Origin: Oceanobacillus sp. J11TS1
Lineage (GTDB): Bacteria; Bacillota; Bacilli; Bacillales; Amphibacillaceae
Direction: 5' to 3'
Length of the DNA: 64,000 nt
Assembly: GCF_018333215.1 (NCBI RefSeq)
Contig: NZ_BORO01000015.1
Location: 20,820-84,819, forward strand
Part shown: in pieces, positions 1 to 9,713 of the stretch
Layout: each line of letters opens with the position of its first letter
Position numbering within the stretch: the stretch's first letter is position 1
Notes under the pieces: model-generated
The model's database searches: none
What the model saw: the letters and a program-made list of their open reading frames with translations, nothing else
Told to the model about the DNA's origin: nothing
Position numbers and translations under genes: made by a program

Positions 1-628
<628 letters not shown>

Positions 629-742
629 TTATTTTATATATGAAGATTCTTGCCCAACATGAAATTTTAATACTTCCTTATATATCCATTCATGTCAAAA
701 CAATCACTTATCATCATTTGTTTTTTAAACTAACCATTAGTT

Positions 743-771
743 ATTTTATCAGTAAGAAAAACAAACGTCAA
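743..771 (-). promoter_or_regulatory. Predicted sigma-A promoter of purA
   Basis: On the minus strand TTGACG (766-771) is followed after 17 bases by TAAAAT (743-748), pointing at purA about 130 bases downstream. Matches and spacing are those of a vegetative promoter. A PurR-box-like sequence ends just upstream of the -35 element. Confidence 0.7.
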
Positions 772-774
772 TTC

Positions 775-790
775 AAAATACGAACATTAT
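775..790 (+). promoter_or_regulatory. PurR-box-like sequence, purA-proximal
   Basis: AAAATACGAACATTAT matches the known Bacillus PurBox core (CCGAACAWT in an A/T-rich frame) except for A in place of the first C. It lies immediately upstream of the purA -35 element. PurR is the purine repressor that controls purA in B. subtilis. Confidence 0.6.
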
Positions 791-877
791 ATCTCATTCC
801 GCTCTTATCGTACGCTTGATTAACCTTATACTTGTTTGCCTCGGCTAAAAAAGCGAATCAAATAACACAAAAACCAA

Positions 878-893
878 ATAATGTTCGGATTTT
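878..893 (-). promoter_or_regulatory. PurR-box-like sequence, purA-distal
   Basis: On the minus strand this reads AAAATCCGAACATTAT, a full PurBox core. It matches the proximal box at 15 of 16 bases but in inverted orientation. The 87-base gap between the boxes is much longer than the 16-17 bases usual in B. subtilis. Confidence 0.6.
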
Positions 894-935
894 CCTTGGA
901 GGGACTAATAGGAGGGAATTTCCTTGATTAAAAGG

Positions 936-1140
936 CTAATTACTAGATTTTAATGATTTGGCTCTATCTGGAACAACAATACCAATCTTTGCTCCTTTTA
1001 AGTTTGGATCTAAGTCAATAAAGTTATCCTTAAGATTTTCATAGAATTCTTTGTGTGTAACTGGCATCCAAGCTGCTAAAGTAGCATCTACGTCTCCAGA
1101 AGCAACCGATTCAAAAACAACGGCTACGTCAACATCAGTT
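936..1140 (-). pseudogene. Decayed fragment of an OpuAC-like betaine-binding protein
   Basis: Reverse-strand translation gives about 67 residues, including DVDATLAAWMPVTHKEFYE and DPNLKGAKIGIVVPD. These align with residues 70-130 of the intact OpuAC encoded at 1509-2396 (GEVDGMVAAWLPGTHAEQFE and GPNLEGAKIGLVVPE). The fragment ends at a stop at 936-938 and has an in-frame stop shortly upstream of 1140. There is no start codon, signal peptide or C-terminal lobe. It differs clearly from the neighbouring gene, so it is a remnant of a separate paralogue rather than a recent duplication. Confidence 0.75.
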
Positions 1141-1213
1141 AAAAAAGCTATTAAATATCGAGTTATCTATTTTTTAATGAGGTTAGATTGGATGGGGCTT
1201 GTTTTACATTTTT

Positions 1214-1439
1214 GGAGCGGAGGCAGTTTGGGTTGGAGCGCTTTTTCCTTTTTCGGAGCGGGGTCAACCTGGGGCGGAGCGCTTTTTCCTTTTTCGGAGC
1301 GGGGTCAACCTGGGGCGGAGCGCTTTTCCTTTTTTTCGAGCGCGTTCAACTTGGGGTGGAGCGCTTTTTCCTTTTTCGGAGCGGATTTAACTTGGTTTGG
1401 AGCGCTTTTCCTTTTTTTCGAGCGGCCAAATTGATTGTA
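1214..1439 (+). repeat. Tandem array of a 41-bp intergenic repeat (family A)
   Basis: Four consecutive 41-bp units start at 1235, 1276, 1317 and 1358, each beginning GGAGCGCTTTT. A partial unit precedes them at 1214 and a decaying one follows at 1399. Units alternate between two versions: CCTTTTTCGGAGCGG and CCTTTTTTTCGAGCG. Because 41 is not a multiple of three, all three frames stay open by chance; no coding is supported. A related copy in inverted orientation lies at 63792-63873. No spacers are present, so this is not a CRISPR array. Confidence 0.9.
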
Positions 1440-1456
1440 CTTTTCTAACCTACAAG

Positions 1457-1493
1457 AAAGGCGACCCCAACACAATGATTGGAGTCGCCTTTT
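1457..1493 (-). terminator. Predicted terminator of the opuA operon
   Basis: Arms of about 12 bases, AAAGGCGACCCC and GGAGTCGCCTTT, flank a 12-base loop just after the opuAC stop. The minus-strand U tract is short and interrupted. Confidence 0.65.
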
Positions 1494-1508
1494 GAAGATA
1501 AAAGTTAA

Positions 1509-2396
1509 TTATTCAATTCCTTCTGTCCATTCATCTACTTTATCTTGGTTAGCCTCTACCCATTCAGCTGCAGCATCTTCCGGAGAAGCACCTTCACTAA
1601 TGTTTAACATAACCTCTTCCATATCATCTGTAGTCCAGTTGAAGTTATCTAAAACTTGGTACACTTCTGGAGCATCATCTTTTAGGCCTTCACGAACCAT
1701 TGTTTCAATGGATTCTGCTTCCCCAAACACGCCTTTTGGATCATCAAGATATTTTAAATCATATTTCTGGAATTTCCAGTGCGGAGACCATCCAGTAACA
1801 ACAATCTCTTCTTTGTTATCAATGGCACCGCCTAATTCTGTTGCCATTGCGCCAGAAGAAGATGTTTGTAAAGTCCAGCCATCCAAGCTATCATATTCTT
1901 CCACAGCGTTTTCCGCAGCAGCTACAACACCAGCACCTGCTTCAATACCTGTAATGGTTTGACCAGCTTCATCCGTAAGATCTTCAATTGAATCTACATC
2001 CATGTATTCAGGTACGACAAGTCCAATTTTAGCGCCTTCTAAATTAGGCCCAAGCTGTTCTACTTGATCACCGTAAGTTTCGAATTGTTCCGCATGTGTT
2101 CCCGGCAACCAGGCAGCTACCATTCCGTCAACTTCACCATTGGCAACCGCTTCCCACATAAATGCATTTTCCAGTGCTGTTAATGTTACATCATAACCTA
2201 AGTCTTCCAACACTTTCCCAACAACATGGGTAGATGCTATCTCCGTATCCCATTCAACGTAAGCTAATTCAATTTCTCCATCAGCTCCACCTTCAGAAGA
2301 ATCGCCATCTCCACCATTACTGCCACAACCTGCAACAACTAATCCTAGTGCTAATGAACCGATAAGTCCGGCACGTTTAAGGCTCCATTTAGACAT
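1509..2396 (-). CDS. opuAC: Glycine betaine ABC transporter, substrate-binding lipoprotein
   Basis: Extracellular receptor that captures glycine betaine for the OpuAA/OpuAB importer during osmotic stress. The N-terminus is a lipoprotein signal with lipobox VAGC, so Cys24 would be lipidated. Tryptophans that can form the betaine cage occur at W81, W96 (AAWLPGTH), W203 and W207 (GWSPHW). At 295 residues it is a normal single binding domain. It is the last gene of opuAA-opuAB-opuAC, about 100 bases after opuAB, and is followed by a terminator. A decayed relative lies just downstream. Exact substrate range (betaine or proline betaine) cannot be read from sequence. Confidence 0.9.
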   Translation of the reverse strand: MSKWSLKRAGLIGSLALGLVVAGCGSNGGDGDSSEGGADGEIELAYVEWDTEIASTHVVGKVLEDLGYDVTLTALENAFMWEAVANGEVDGMVAAWLPGTHAEQFETYGDQVEQLGPNLEGAKIGLVVPEYMDVDSIEDLTDEAGQTITGIEAGAGVVAAAENAVEEYDSLDGWTLQTSSSGAMATELGGAIDNKEEIVVTGWSPHWKFQKYDLKYLDDPKGVFGEAESIETMVREGLKDDAPEVYQVLDNFNWTTDDMEEVMLNISEGASPEDAAAEWVEANQDKVDEWTEGIE

Positions 2397-2497
2397 AAAT
2401 AAAACTCCCCTTTTCTTAAAATTTAGATTTTCCTATATAGACACTTTTCATGCATGAGAGGGAGTTACCTCTCTCATGAAAAGATTGTCATGCAAAT

Positions 2498-3373
2498 TTA
2501 TTCTTTTGATTTATTCATATTTTGTGTAATGCGGTCAATAATAATTGCTAGAATTACAATACCAACACCTGCAACAAATCCGGTACCTACAGATGCGCGT
2601 TGCAGAGAAGAAAGTACTTGACTGCCAAGTCCAGGTGCACCGATCATTGACGCGATTACGACCATGGATAAAGCAAGCATAACTGTTTGGTTAATACCAG
2701 CCATAATTGTAGACTTGGCCATTGGTAATTCTACTTTAAATAGCTTCTGTGATCCTGTCGCACCAAATGAATCCGATGCTTCCACTAAATCATTAGAAAC
2801 TTGACGAATACCTAAGTTTGTAAACCGAACCGTTGGAGGTGTCGCAAAGATAAGTGATGCGAACACACCTGGAACCATTCCAATCCCGAAAAATGCTACC
2901 GCCGGGATTAAGTATACGAATGCCGGCATAGTCTGCATAAAGTCCAGAATTGGGGTAAATATCGTATTAGCAATTTTGCTTTTCGCCATTAATATTCCCA
3001 CAGGAACACCAATAATCACAGATAATAAACTTGCTAGAATAACTAATGTCACCGTAGACATCAATGCTTCCCAAAGGCCTTGGTTATAAACAAACCATAA
3101 ACCAACAATTGAAAATACTGCTAAACCAATCTTTTTACCGGAAACAAAAAATGCAATCACGGCAACAATTAAGATAAAAAGAACCGGCGGGATATTTGCT
3201 AAAACATCCCCTGACACAAAGTCCATAACATTTCCAAAATGTTCCTTTATAGGGTCAAAAAGAAAGGCGAATTTTTCCTGAATCCACTTCGTTGCCTTTT
3301 CTGTTCCTTCTGCTAAAGGTATTTGTTTAATTATATAGCGCAGTATTGGTATATCTTTCAAAAAATCAAGCAT
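2498..3373 (-). CDS. opuAB: Glycine betaine ABC transporter, permease
   Basis: Membrane channel subunit of OpuA. After a hydrophilic N-terminal stretch of about 60 residues it has roughly six to seven hydrophobic segments between residues 60 and 285. The permease EAA loop lies near residues 198-216 ([20 protein letters not shown]), where the ATPase docks. Its 291 residues fit the family. The ATG overlaps the end of opuAA by 8 bases, indicating translational coupling. Confidence 0.92.
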   Translation of the reverse strand: MLDFLKDIPILRYIIKQIPLAEGTEKATKWIQEKFAFLFDPIKEHFGNVMDFVSGDVLANIPPVLFILIVAVIAFFVSGKKIGLAVFSIVGLWFVYNQGLWEALMSTVTLVILASLLSVIIGVPVGILMAKSKIANTIFTPILDFMQTMPAFVYLIPAVAFFGIGMVPGVFASLIFATPPTVRFTNLGIRQVSNDLVEASDSFGATGSQKLFKVELPMAKSTIMAGINQTVMLALSMVVIASMIGAPGLGSQVLSSLQRASVGTGFVAGVGIVILAIIIDRITQNMNKSKE

Positions 3374-4565
3374 CCATATTCACCTCTCCATCATTTGCAA
3401 GTGCGGCTAATACTGCACCGCGGACAATAATTCCATTCAAACGACCACTCTCTTCTACAACAGCAAGCGGAACAGGAGTGTCATAAATCATAGGGAAAAT
3501 TTCTTGCATGGAGGTTTCTGGAGCAACTTTTAATATATCCGTTTTTAGGATTTCTTTAATATTAGATACTTCTTTTTTACGCGCTTCGGAAGCATCATCC
3601 GCTGTTACATAGCCTTGTAAGCGACGGTTTCCATCGACAACAAGGATGCTTGAGATTCCTTCTTTGCGCATCCTTTCTAACGCTGCGCGCGGGCCATGTT
3701 TCTCTATATTAATTGTTTCTGGACGTTTCATAATATGGCTTGCTGTAAGAATCTTAGAGCGGTCCACGTCTTCTACGAATTTCTCCACGTAGTCATTTGC
3801 TGGATTCATTAAGATTTCTTCCGGTGTTCCGATTTGAACAATCACACCGTCTTTCATTAACGCAATACGATCACCTATACGAAGTGCTTCATCAAGATCA
3901 TGCGTAATAAAGATAATGGTTTTCTTCATTGTAGCTTGTAAATCAATTAACTCATCCTGCATTTCTTTACGGATAAGTGGATCAAGTGCGGAGAAAGCTT
4001 CGTCCATTAATAGAACTTTGGGGTCATTCGCTAACGCACGGGCCAGTCCGACACGCTGCTGCATGCCACCAGATAATTGGCCTGGTTTTTGATGTATATA
4101 GTCACCTAGACCAACCATTTTTAGTGATTCCTCCGCTCGTTTTTCCCGTTCTTCTTTATCGACACCTTGCACTTCTAAGCCAAATGCGGCATTTTGTAAA
4201 ATCGTGCGATGCGGGAAAAGAGCGAATTGTTGAAACACCATTCCTAATTTTTCACGACGCACTTGTCTCAGAGCTTTCTTATCTAATGTCGCTAATTCTT
4301 TTCCATCTATAAGGATGGATCCTTCACTTGGATCAATTAAACGATTTACTAATCGAACCAACGTAGACTTTCCGCTGCCTGAAAGTCCCATTATTACAAA
4401 AATTTCGCCTTCTTCAACTGAAAAACTTGCACGGTTTACGCCGACAGTATTCCCCGTTTTTTTGAGTATCTCTTCTTTCGTCATACCTTGATCTAACATT
4501 TTTATAGATTGGCCGATGTTTTTGCCAAAGATTTTAGACAAATTTTTTGCTTCAACCACTGCCAT
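3366..4565 (-). CDS. opuAA: Glycine betaine ABC transporter, ATPase with CBS domains
   Basis: ATP-hydrolysing subunit of the OpuA osmoprotectant importer. Walker [10 protein letters not shown] is at residues 60-68, the Q-loop FQQFALFP at about 111-118, the signature LSGGMQQR at 164-171 and Walker B LLMDEA at 185-190. The C-terminal part from about residue 280 carries a tandem CBS module; such modules sense ionic strength or bind nucleotides in OpuA-type transporters. Length is 399 residues. It is the first gene of the operon, with a well-formed promoter about 165 bases upstream. Confidence 0.95.
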   Translation of the reverse strand: MAVVEAKNLSKIFGKNIGQSIKMLDQGMTKEEILKKTGNTVGVNRASFSVEEGEIFVIMGLSGSGKSTLVRLVNRLIDPSEGSILIDGKELATLDKKALRQVRREKLGMVFQQFALFPHRTILQNAAFGLEVQGVDKEEREKRAEESLKMVGLGDYIHQKPGQLSGGMQQRVGLARALANDPKVLLMDEAFSALDPLIRKEMQDELIDLQATMKKTIIFITHDLDEALRIGDRIALMKDGVIVQIGTPEEILMNPANDYVEKFVEDVDRSKILTASHIMKRPETINIEKHGPRAALERMRKEGISSILVVDGNRRLQGYVTADDASEARKKEVSNIKEILKTDILKVAPETSMQEIFPMIYDTPVPLAVVEESGRLNGIIVRGAVLAALANDGEVNMDA

Positions 4566-4727
4566 GTAATCACCTCTCTATATTATTTTCGTTTGCAGAA
4601 CTTCTAAGTTAATATGACTGTCGTTCCCCATTTACGCTAGAAATAAAAATAAATGAACCAACAATAGACTCATTTATTTCTCAGCACCCATATAGATGTA
4701 TTTATTCGCTTCAAGCCAACACTATAA

Positions 4728-4756
4728 ATTATAGAAGAGTTCTGAACAAAGCTCAA
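4728..4756 (-). promoter_or_regulatory. Predicted sigma-A promoter of opuA
   Basis: On the minus strand TTGAGC (4751-4756) is followed after 17 bases by a perfect TATAAT (4728-4733). It gives a leader of roughly 155 nucleotides. The rest of the 364-base gap between opuAA and the next gene shows nothing else I can name. Confidence 0.65.
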
Positions 4757-4929
4757 ACCGGCTAAAGAGCCATTTAACAATCGTTTCAAGCAATATATTC
4801 CGTCTGCCGAATTATATACGAGCTTTTCTGCCTTTTCCTCCTATATACGTTTGTATCCTCCGGTTATGTCTCAATTCAGACAATGCATTTCCTAAAATTA
4901 TCCTTTTTGTTTCAATTATATTTATTACA

Positions 4930-5457
4930 TTACAATTCTTTTAAATTATGCTGTCGGTACCTATTAAGAATATACAAAGCTAAAAATAGAAGAAACGCTA
5001 TCAATAACATAATAATTCCGCCTAGTAAAATCATTTCTACCAAAGCCCAACCTACTATTATATGTAATACAAAGGAAAGAATTAAAAAAATAAATAATGA
5101 CAACGTATATTTCCTTAGCAAATGTTCTTCTTGTTTTATTTGTTCCATGAGCTGTTCATGATTCATCTCTATCGGCGGAGCATCTGGAGCAGCCCGGTAA
5201 ACTTGCACACAATCGATTGCGTCTACCACTTCCCAGCCTTGTCCTGGGTGAGGAATAGCTTCATTTGATTCCGGAATTGGCTGAAAACCCAGTTGATACT
5301 GTACTTCCTTTGGTTCCTCTTTTTTTAACTGAAAAAGAAACCCTCCACATCTTAATTTCCCCACAATCCACCCTTCTCGCGCAAGGCGTTCTAATTTCTC
5401 CGTTCCTGTGTGTTGAAAGAAAATTCGATCAATATTTAATACAAATTTCCACTTCAT
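4930..5457 (-). CDS. DUF2812-like membrane protein
   Basis: Function unknown. The N-terminal soluble part has the pattern seen in DUF2812 proteins: a short 'LERLAREGW' segment, a G-F-F/L-F-Q strand, an 'EP' turn and a 'GWEVVD' block. The C-terminal third has two hydrophobic segments (about residues 119-138 and 143-165) ending in a basic tail. I chose the ATG at 5455-5457, preceded by GAGG at 11 bases, over a GTG four codons upstream that has no ribosome-binding site; this gives 175 residues. It stands alone between opuA and opp, with the opp terminator downstream. Confidence 0.7.
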   Translation of the reverse strand: MKWKFVLNIDRIFFQHTGTEKLERLAREGWIVGKLRCGGFLFQLKKEEPKEVQYQLGFQPIPESNEAIPHPGQGWEVVDAIDCVQVYRAAPDAPPIEMNHEQLMEQIKQEEHLLRKYTLSLFIFLILSFVLHIIVGWALVEMILLGGIIMLLIAFLLFLALYILNRYRQHNLKEL

Positions 5458-5551
5458 ATACACCGCCACCTCATTTCGTCTTGTAAACTATTTTTTATAA
5501 CTTTTATTATACAAGATTTAACTTGCTACGTCCTTTATCGTGCTAAAAATT

Positions 5552-5605
5552 AAAAAGACCGCATAAAATCAACTAAGAGAAGCTTGATTTTATGCGGTCT
5601 TTTTT
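5552..5605 (-). terminator. Bidirectional terminator after oppF
   Basis: A strong hairpin with about 20-base arms (AAAGACCGCATAAAATCAA and its complement) is flanked by A and T runs on both sides. It ends the opp operon on the minus strand. Confidence 0.88.
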
Positions 5606-5638
5606 AATGGTAACTGTAGAAATTCTCATTAATCTCCG

Positions 5639-6577
5639 TTATAAATGGTTATAATTTGTATTATATTGTTCAAATTCCTTTTCCGAACAGAGCACAAAAT
5701 GTCCTGGAGAAATTTCACGCATCTTAACGTCTTCTCCTTCTGCATATTGATGATCCTCAGGATGATACGTTTTACGGGTACGTGTCCTTTCATATTCCGG
5801 ATCCGGAAGTGGAATAGCCGAAAGAAGGGATTGCGTATATGGATGCATTGGATTCCGATATAAATCTTCAGCAGGAGCTAGCTCAACCAATTTTCCAAAA
5901 TACATCACACCAATACGATCACTAATATATTTTACCATCGATAAATCATGGGCAATAAATAAGTATGTTAATCCACGTTCTTTTTGTAATTTTTTTAACA
6001 GGTTAACCACTTGTGCTTGGATAGATACATCCAAAGCAGATATTGGTTCATCCGCTATTATAAATTCAGGTTCTACCGCTAACGCACGGGCAATCCCGAT
6101 TCTTTGTCGCTGTCCGCCGGAAAATTCATGGGGATAGCGATTGGCATGCTCCCTGTTCAAGCCTACTGTTTCAAGCAGTCGGTGGACCTTTTCTGTGCGT
6201 TCCTTGGAGGATTTAGCAAGTCCATGGATGTCGATACCCTCGGCAATAATATCAGAGACTTTCATTCTTGGATTTAAAGATGCATAGGGATCTTGGAAAA
6301 TCATCTGCATTTTCTGGTTAAATGTTTTTAGTTCCGATCTTGATTTTTTTCCATGTACATTTACTCCGTTATATAATACTTCCCCGCCTGTAGCATTATA
6401 TAGGCGAATCAATGATCTTCCAGTCGTTGATTTTCCACAACCCGATTCCCCAACAAGTCCAAGCGTCTCTCCTTTATAAATATCAAAGCTTATATCGTCA
6501 ACAGCTCGTACTTCTTTGGGTTTGCCAATATTAAAATATTGCTTTAGGTTTTTTACTTCTAATAGTTTCTCTGCCAT
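5639..6577 (-). CDS. oppF: Oligopeptide ABC transporter, ATPase OppF
   Basis: One of two ATPases that power peptide import. Walker A is GESGCGKST (near residue 44), the signature is FSGGQRQR, Walker B is FIIADEP, and the oligopeptide-transporter C-terminal segment (NPMHPYTQSLLSAIP) is present. Length 312 residues. It starts one base after the oppD stop, as expected for a co-translated pair, and is the last gene of the operon. Confidence 0.93.
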   Translation of the reverse strand: MAEKLLEVKNLKQYFNIGKPKEVRAVDDISFDIYKGETLGLVGESGCGKSTTGRSLIRLYNATGGEVLYNGVNVHGKKSRSELKTFNQKMQMIFQDPYASLNPRMKVSDIIAEGIDIHGLAKSSKERTEKVHRLLETVGLNREHANRYPHEFSGGQRQRIGIARALAVEPEFIIADEPISALDVSIQAQVVNLLKKLQKERGLTYLFIAHDLSMVKYISDRIGVMYFGKLVELAPAEDLYRNPMHPYTQSLLSAIPLPDPEYERTRTRKTYHPEDHQYAEGEDVKMREISPGHFVLCSEKEFEQYNTNYNHL

Positions 6578-6578
6578 A

Positions 6579-7625
6579 TCACTTTCCCCCCTTTAAAGAA
6601 GCGTGAAACTTAGCTTGTCGCTCTTGAACTACCAATGGGGGTTCTACTTTCGGCGCATTTGGGTGCAATAACCAAGTTGCAGCATAATGCGTATCCGATA
6701 CTTTAAACATTGGCGGCTGTTCTTCTCTATCTATTTTCATAGCATATTCGTTTCTCGGTGCGAAGGCATCACCCTTAGGCGGATGAAGCAAATCCGGAGG
6801 CGTACCAGGAATGACGTATAACTCCTCGTCCTGCGTATCCAGGCTTGGCATCGAGCTGATTAATCCCCATGTATATGGATGCTGCGGATTATAAAATATC
6901 TCATCTACCGTTCCCACTTCAACAATTTTACCACCATACATTACTGCTACACGATCAGCAACATTGGCTACAACACCTAAATCATGGGTAATAAAAATGA
7001 TAGATGTTTCAATTTTCTTTTGCAGTTCTTTCATCAAGTCTAGTATTTGCCCTTGAATGGTTACATCCAAAGCAGTTGTTGGTTCATCAGCAATTAATAC
7101 TTTAGGAGCACAAGCAAGTGCGATTGCAATTACCACACGCTGTCTCATACCGCCTGAGAACTGATGCGGATATTGTTTCAAGCGAGTCTCTGGTTTTGGA
7201 ATACCAACTAAATCCAATAATTTGATTGCTCGCTTTGTTGCTTCACTTTTATTTAAATTTCGATGCTTTCTTAATGGTTCCATAATTTGTTTGCCAATGG
7301 TCATCGTTGGATTCAAGGAAGTCATTGGATCCTGAAATATCATAGAAATATCTTTCCCGCGAATTTTTTGCATCTTTTTTTCCGATGCAGTTGCGAGATT
7401 TTCGCCATTAAACAGGATTTCCCCTGATTTAATTTCAGAATTCCCCTCCGGCAACAAACGCATAATAGACTTGGTCGTTACCGATTTACCTGAACCAGAT
7501 TCCCCAACAATCGCCAGTGTCTCTCCTTCGTATAAATCAAAATCTACACCCCGGATTGCCTGCACTTCTCCTGCAAATGTATGGAACGATATATGAAGGT
7601 CTTTTACTTCTAATATTTTTTTCAT
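6579..7625 (-). CDS. oppD: Oligopeptide ABC transporter, ATPase OppD
   Basis: Second ATPase of the peptide importer. Walker A GESGSGKSVTTK, signature FSGGMRQRV, Walker B VLIADEPTTALD, and the C-terminal oligopeptide_ABC-type extension with NPQHPYTWGLISSMP are all visible. Length 348 residues. It lies between oppC and oppF with minimal spacing, so all four membrane and ATPase subunits are co-transcribed. Confidence 0.93.
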   Translation of the reverse strand: MKKILEVKDLHISFHTFAGEVQAIRGVDFDLYEGETLAIVGESGSGKSVTTKSIMRLLPEGNSEIKSGEILFNGENLATASEKKMQKIRGKDISMIFQDPMTSLNPTMTIGKQIMEPLRKHRNLNKSEATKRAIKLLDLVGIPKPETRLKQYPHQFSGGMRQRVVIAIALACAPKVLIADEPTTALDVTIQGQILDLMKELQKKIETSIIFITHDLGVVANVADRVAVMYGGKIVEVGTVDEIFYNPQHPYTWGLISSMPSLDTQDEELYVIPGTPPDLLHPPKGDAFAPRNEYAMKIDREEQPPMFKVSDTHYAATWLLHPNAPKVEPPLVVQERQAKFHASLKGGK

Positions 7626-7642
7626 GTTATTTCACCTCAACT

Positions 7643-8662
7643 TTAGTCGCGCATTTTCGGATCAAATGCATCACGTAGTCCATCTCCAATTAAATTACAT
7701 ACAATCAAAATCACACAAATAAGGATACACGGAATAATCATTAGATGAGGTAAAAATTGAAACGTTTTATAGCCGTCCTCAATCAGTGTACCTAAGGATG
7801 CCTCTGGAGCCTGTAATCCAATACCAATAAAGCTTAGGAAGGCTTCAAAGAAAATGGCGCTAGGAATCGTGAACATGGTGTTGATAATAATAACCCCTGA
7901 TAGGTTTGGCAACAAATGCTTAAACAGCAATCGATTATTTTTTGCTCCCAATGTGCGAGATGCGAGTATGTACTCTTGGTCTTTTAATTTGAGCACTTGA
8001 CCACGGACAACCCTTGCCATACCAATCCAACCCGTTATTACCATGGCGATGGTGATGGACATAATACCAGGTTTTAAGATTAATAGCATTAAAATAACTA
8101 CAATTAAATTTGGAATACCAGACATGATTTCCAAAATTCGTTGCATCACATTATCGACTCTGCCGCCTTTAAATCCAGAAATTAAACCGTAAATAACGCC
8201 AATTAACATATCAATCACAGCTGCTAATACAGCAATATATAGAGATACTCGTGTTCCTAGCCATACACGGGTAAATAAGTCTCGGCCCAGACTATCCGTA
8301 CCAAACCAGTAGTATTCATCTATATTCATTTGTTCATATTTATTTACCTCTTCACCGCCGATTTTTTGCGTACCATCAAAAATACCCATATTCTCTAAAA
8401 CTGGTACACGCGGTGGAAGGTTATTTCTTGTTACATCTTGTTCATAACCATCATGTCCGGTAAGATGCGGCCCAATAATAGCCATAAGTACGACAAGCCC
8501 CAAAATAACTAAACTGACAATTGCAGCCTTATTTTTTCGCACCCGCAGCCAGGCATCTTTCGCAAAGGAAAGCTGTGGCTTCTCCAATTTTTCACTTGCA
8601 GCATGATCCTGTGGAGCAGGCTCAAATCTTTCTTTTGGTATTTCTTCTAACTCTCTATTCAT
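7643..8662 (-). CDS. oppC: Oligopeptide ABC transporter, permease OppC
   Basis: Inner-membrane channel subunit. A hydrophilic N-terminus of about 45 residues is followed by a first membrane helix (AAIVSLVILGLVVLMAIIG), an extracytoplasmic loop and five more helices. The EAA-type loop reads LASRTLGAKNNRLLFKHLLPN. Length 339 residues. The ATG shares one base with the oppB stop (TAATG), a sign of coupled translation. Confidence 0.92.
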   Translation of the reverse strand: MNRELEEIPKERFEPAPQDHAASEKLEKPQLSFAKDAWLRVRKNKAAIVSLVILGLVVLMAIIGPHLTGHDGYEQDVTRNNLPPRVPVLENMGIFDGTQKIGGEEVNKYEQMNIDEYYWFGTDSLGRDLFTRVWLGTRVSLYIAVLAAVIDMLIGVIYGLISGFKGGRVDNVMQRILEIMSGIPNLIVVILMLLILKPGIMSITIAMVITGWIGMARVVRGQVLKLKDQEYILASRTLGAKNNRLLFKHLLPNLSGVIIINTMFTIPSAIFFEAFLSFIGIGLQAPEASLGTLIEDGYKTFQFLPHLMIIPCILICVILIVCNLIGDGLRDAFDPKMRD

Positions 8663-9591
8663 TATTTATCGCCTCCAGTCAGACGAATTCTTGGATCAAT
8701 AATTCCATACAGAATATCGATAATTAAAATGATCACCGTCAATAAGAAGGCAAAAAATAAGGTTGTCCCCATAATGATTGGGAAATCATTTGTCATAATT
8801 GATTTTACAAATTGCTCACCGATTCCTGGTACAGCAAATACTTTTTCTACCACCATGGAACCAGTCATTAACCCTACTGCCATTGGCCCTAATACCGTAA
8901 TCAACGGAATTAATGCATTACGGATAGCATGTTTCACCGCTACCTCCATGCGTGAGTTTCCTTTCGCTTTTGCTAAGGTAATATAATCCGATCCAAATAC
9001 TTCTATCAGCTCTGTCCTCATAAAACGTGCTGCCGTTGCTATCGGGAAACAGGCAAGTGCAATGGTAGGCATAATAGATGAGGAAAAACCATTCCATGAG
9101 GCGACTGGCAGCCATCCCAGTTTTACCCCAATGTAATATTGCAATAATGCAGCTAGTACAAAGGATGGAATTGACTTCCCTAGTATTGCTAAAAATGTAC
9201 TTCCATAATCAATCCATGTATTTTGAAACATGGCAGCAAGCACTCCGAGTGCAATACCGACGATGGTACCTATAATCATTGCTTGTACACCAAGCTGCAG
9301 AGATGGTCCAATTCGATTCATCAGCAAGTCCATTACAGGTTGATTTTCAAATTGAAAGGATACCCCTAAATCACCTTTAACAATATTCAACATATAATTC
9401 ATATACTGTACTGGAATCGGCTGATCTAACCCATACTTGGCATTTAAAATCTCCTGCTGCTCTATCGTTAGTCGTTCTTGATTTTGAAATGGGGTCCCCG
9501 GTAAAAACTTCATTAGAAAAAAGGTAACGGAAGCAATAATAAACAGCGTAATAATCAAATAAATGATACGCTTCGTAATATATCTCGCCAT
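8662..9591 (-). CDS. oppB: Oligopeptide ABC transporter, permease OppB
   Basis: Partner channel subunit of OppC. It shows the N-terminal helix ITLFIIASVTFFLMKFLPGTPF, the segment LNAKYGLDQPIPVQY typical of OppB, and the coupling loop ITLAKAKGNSRMEVAVKHAIRN. I chose the ATG at 9589-9591 (MARYITK), eight bases after AGGAGG. A start seven codons further upstream would place the ribosome-binding site inside the gene. Length 309 residues. Confidence 0.92.
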   Translation of the reverse strand: MARYITKRIIYLIITLFIIASVTFFLMKFLPGTPFQNQERLTIEQQEILNAKYGLDQPIPVQYMNYMLNIVKGDLGVSFQFENQPVMDLLMNRIGPSLQLGVQAMIIGTIVGIALGVLAAMFQNTWIDYGSTFLAILGKSIPSFVLAALLQYYIGVKLGWLPVASWNGFSSSIMPTIALACFPIATAARFMRTELIEVFGSDYITLAKAKGNSRMEVAVKHAIRNALIPLITVLGPMAVGLMTGSMVVEKVFAVPGIGEQFVKSIMTNDFPIIMGTTLFFAFLLTVIILIIDILYGIIDPRIRLTGGDK

Positions 9592-9647
9592 ATTCTGTCC
9601 TCCTAAATACAAATAAATAAAAATATTCTAAATACCTGTAAAAATGA

Positions 9648-9687
9648 GGAAAAGAGAGTACTTTTCACAAAAAAGTCTCTCTTTTCC
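9648..9687 (-). terminator. Stem-loop between oppA and oppB
   Basis: GGAAAAGAGAGTAC and GTCTCTCTTTTCC can pair across a loop rich in A/T. Such hairpins after the binding-protein gene of ABC operons commonly protect its mRNA and let only part of the transcripts continue. That role is inferred from position. Confidence 0.6.
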
Positions 9688-9713
9688 AAACAGTATTTAT
9701 TTCTCACGGATGA

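Noticed and set aside
1214-1439. CRISPR array
   Set aside because: Units follow each other directly with no unique spacers, and no cas genes are nearby.
1051-1448. Overlapping reading frames through the repeat array
   Set aside because: They exist because the 41-bp unit lacks stops in three frames. The products are periodic, have no ribosome-binding site and no family resemblance.
1435-1962. 175-codon plus-strand frame opposite opuAC
   Set aside because: It is antisense to a clearly coding gene with lipobox and conserved tryptophans, and has no start signal.
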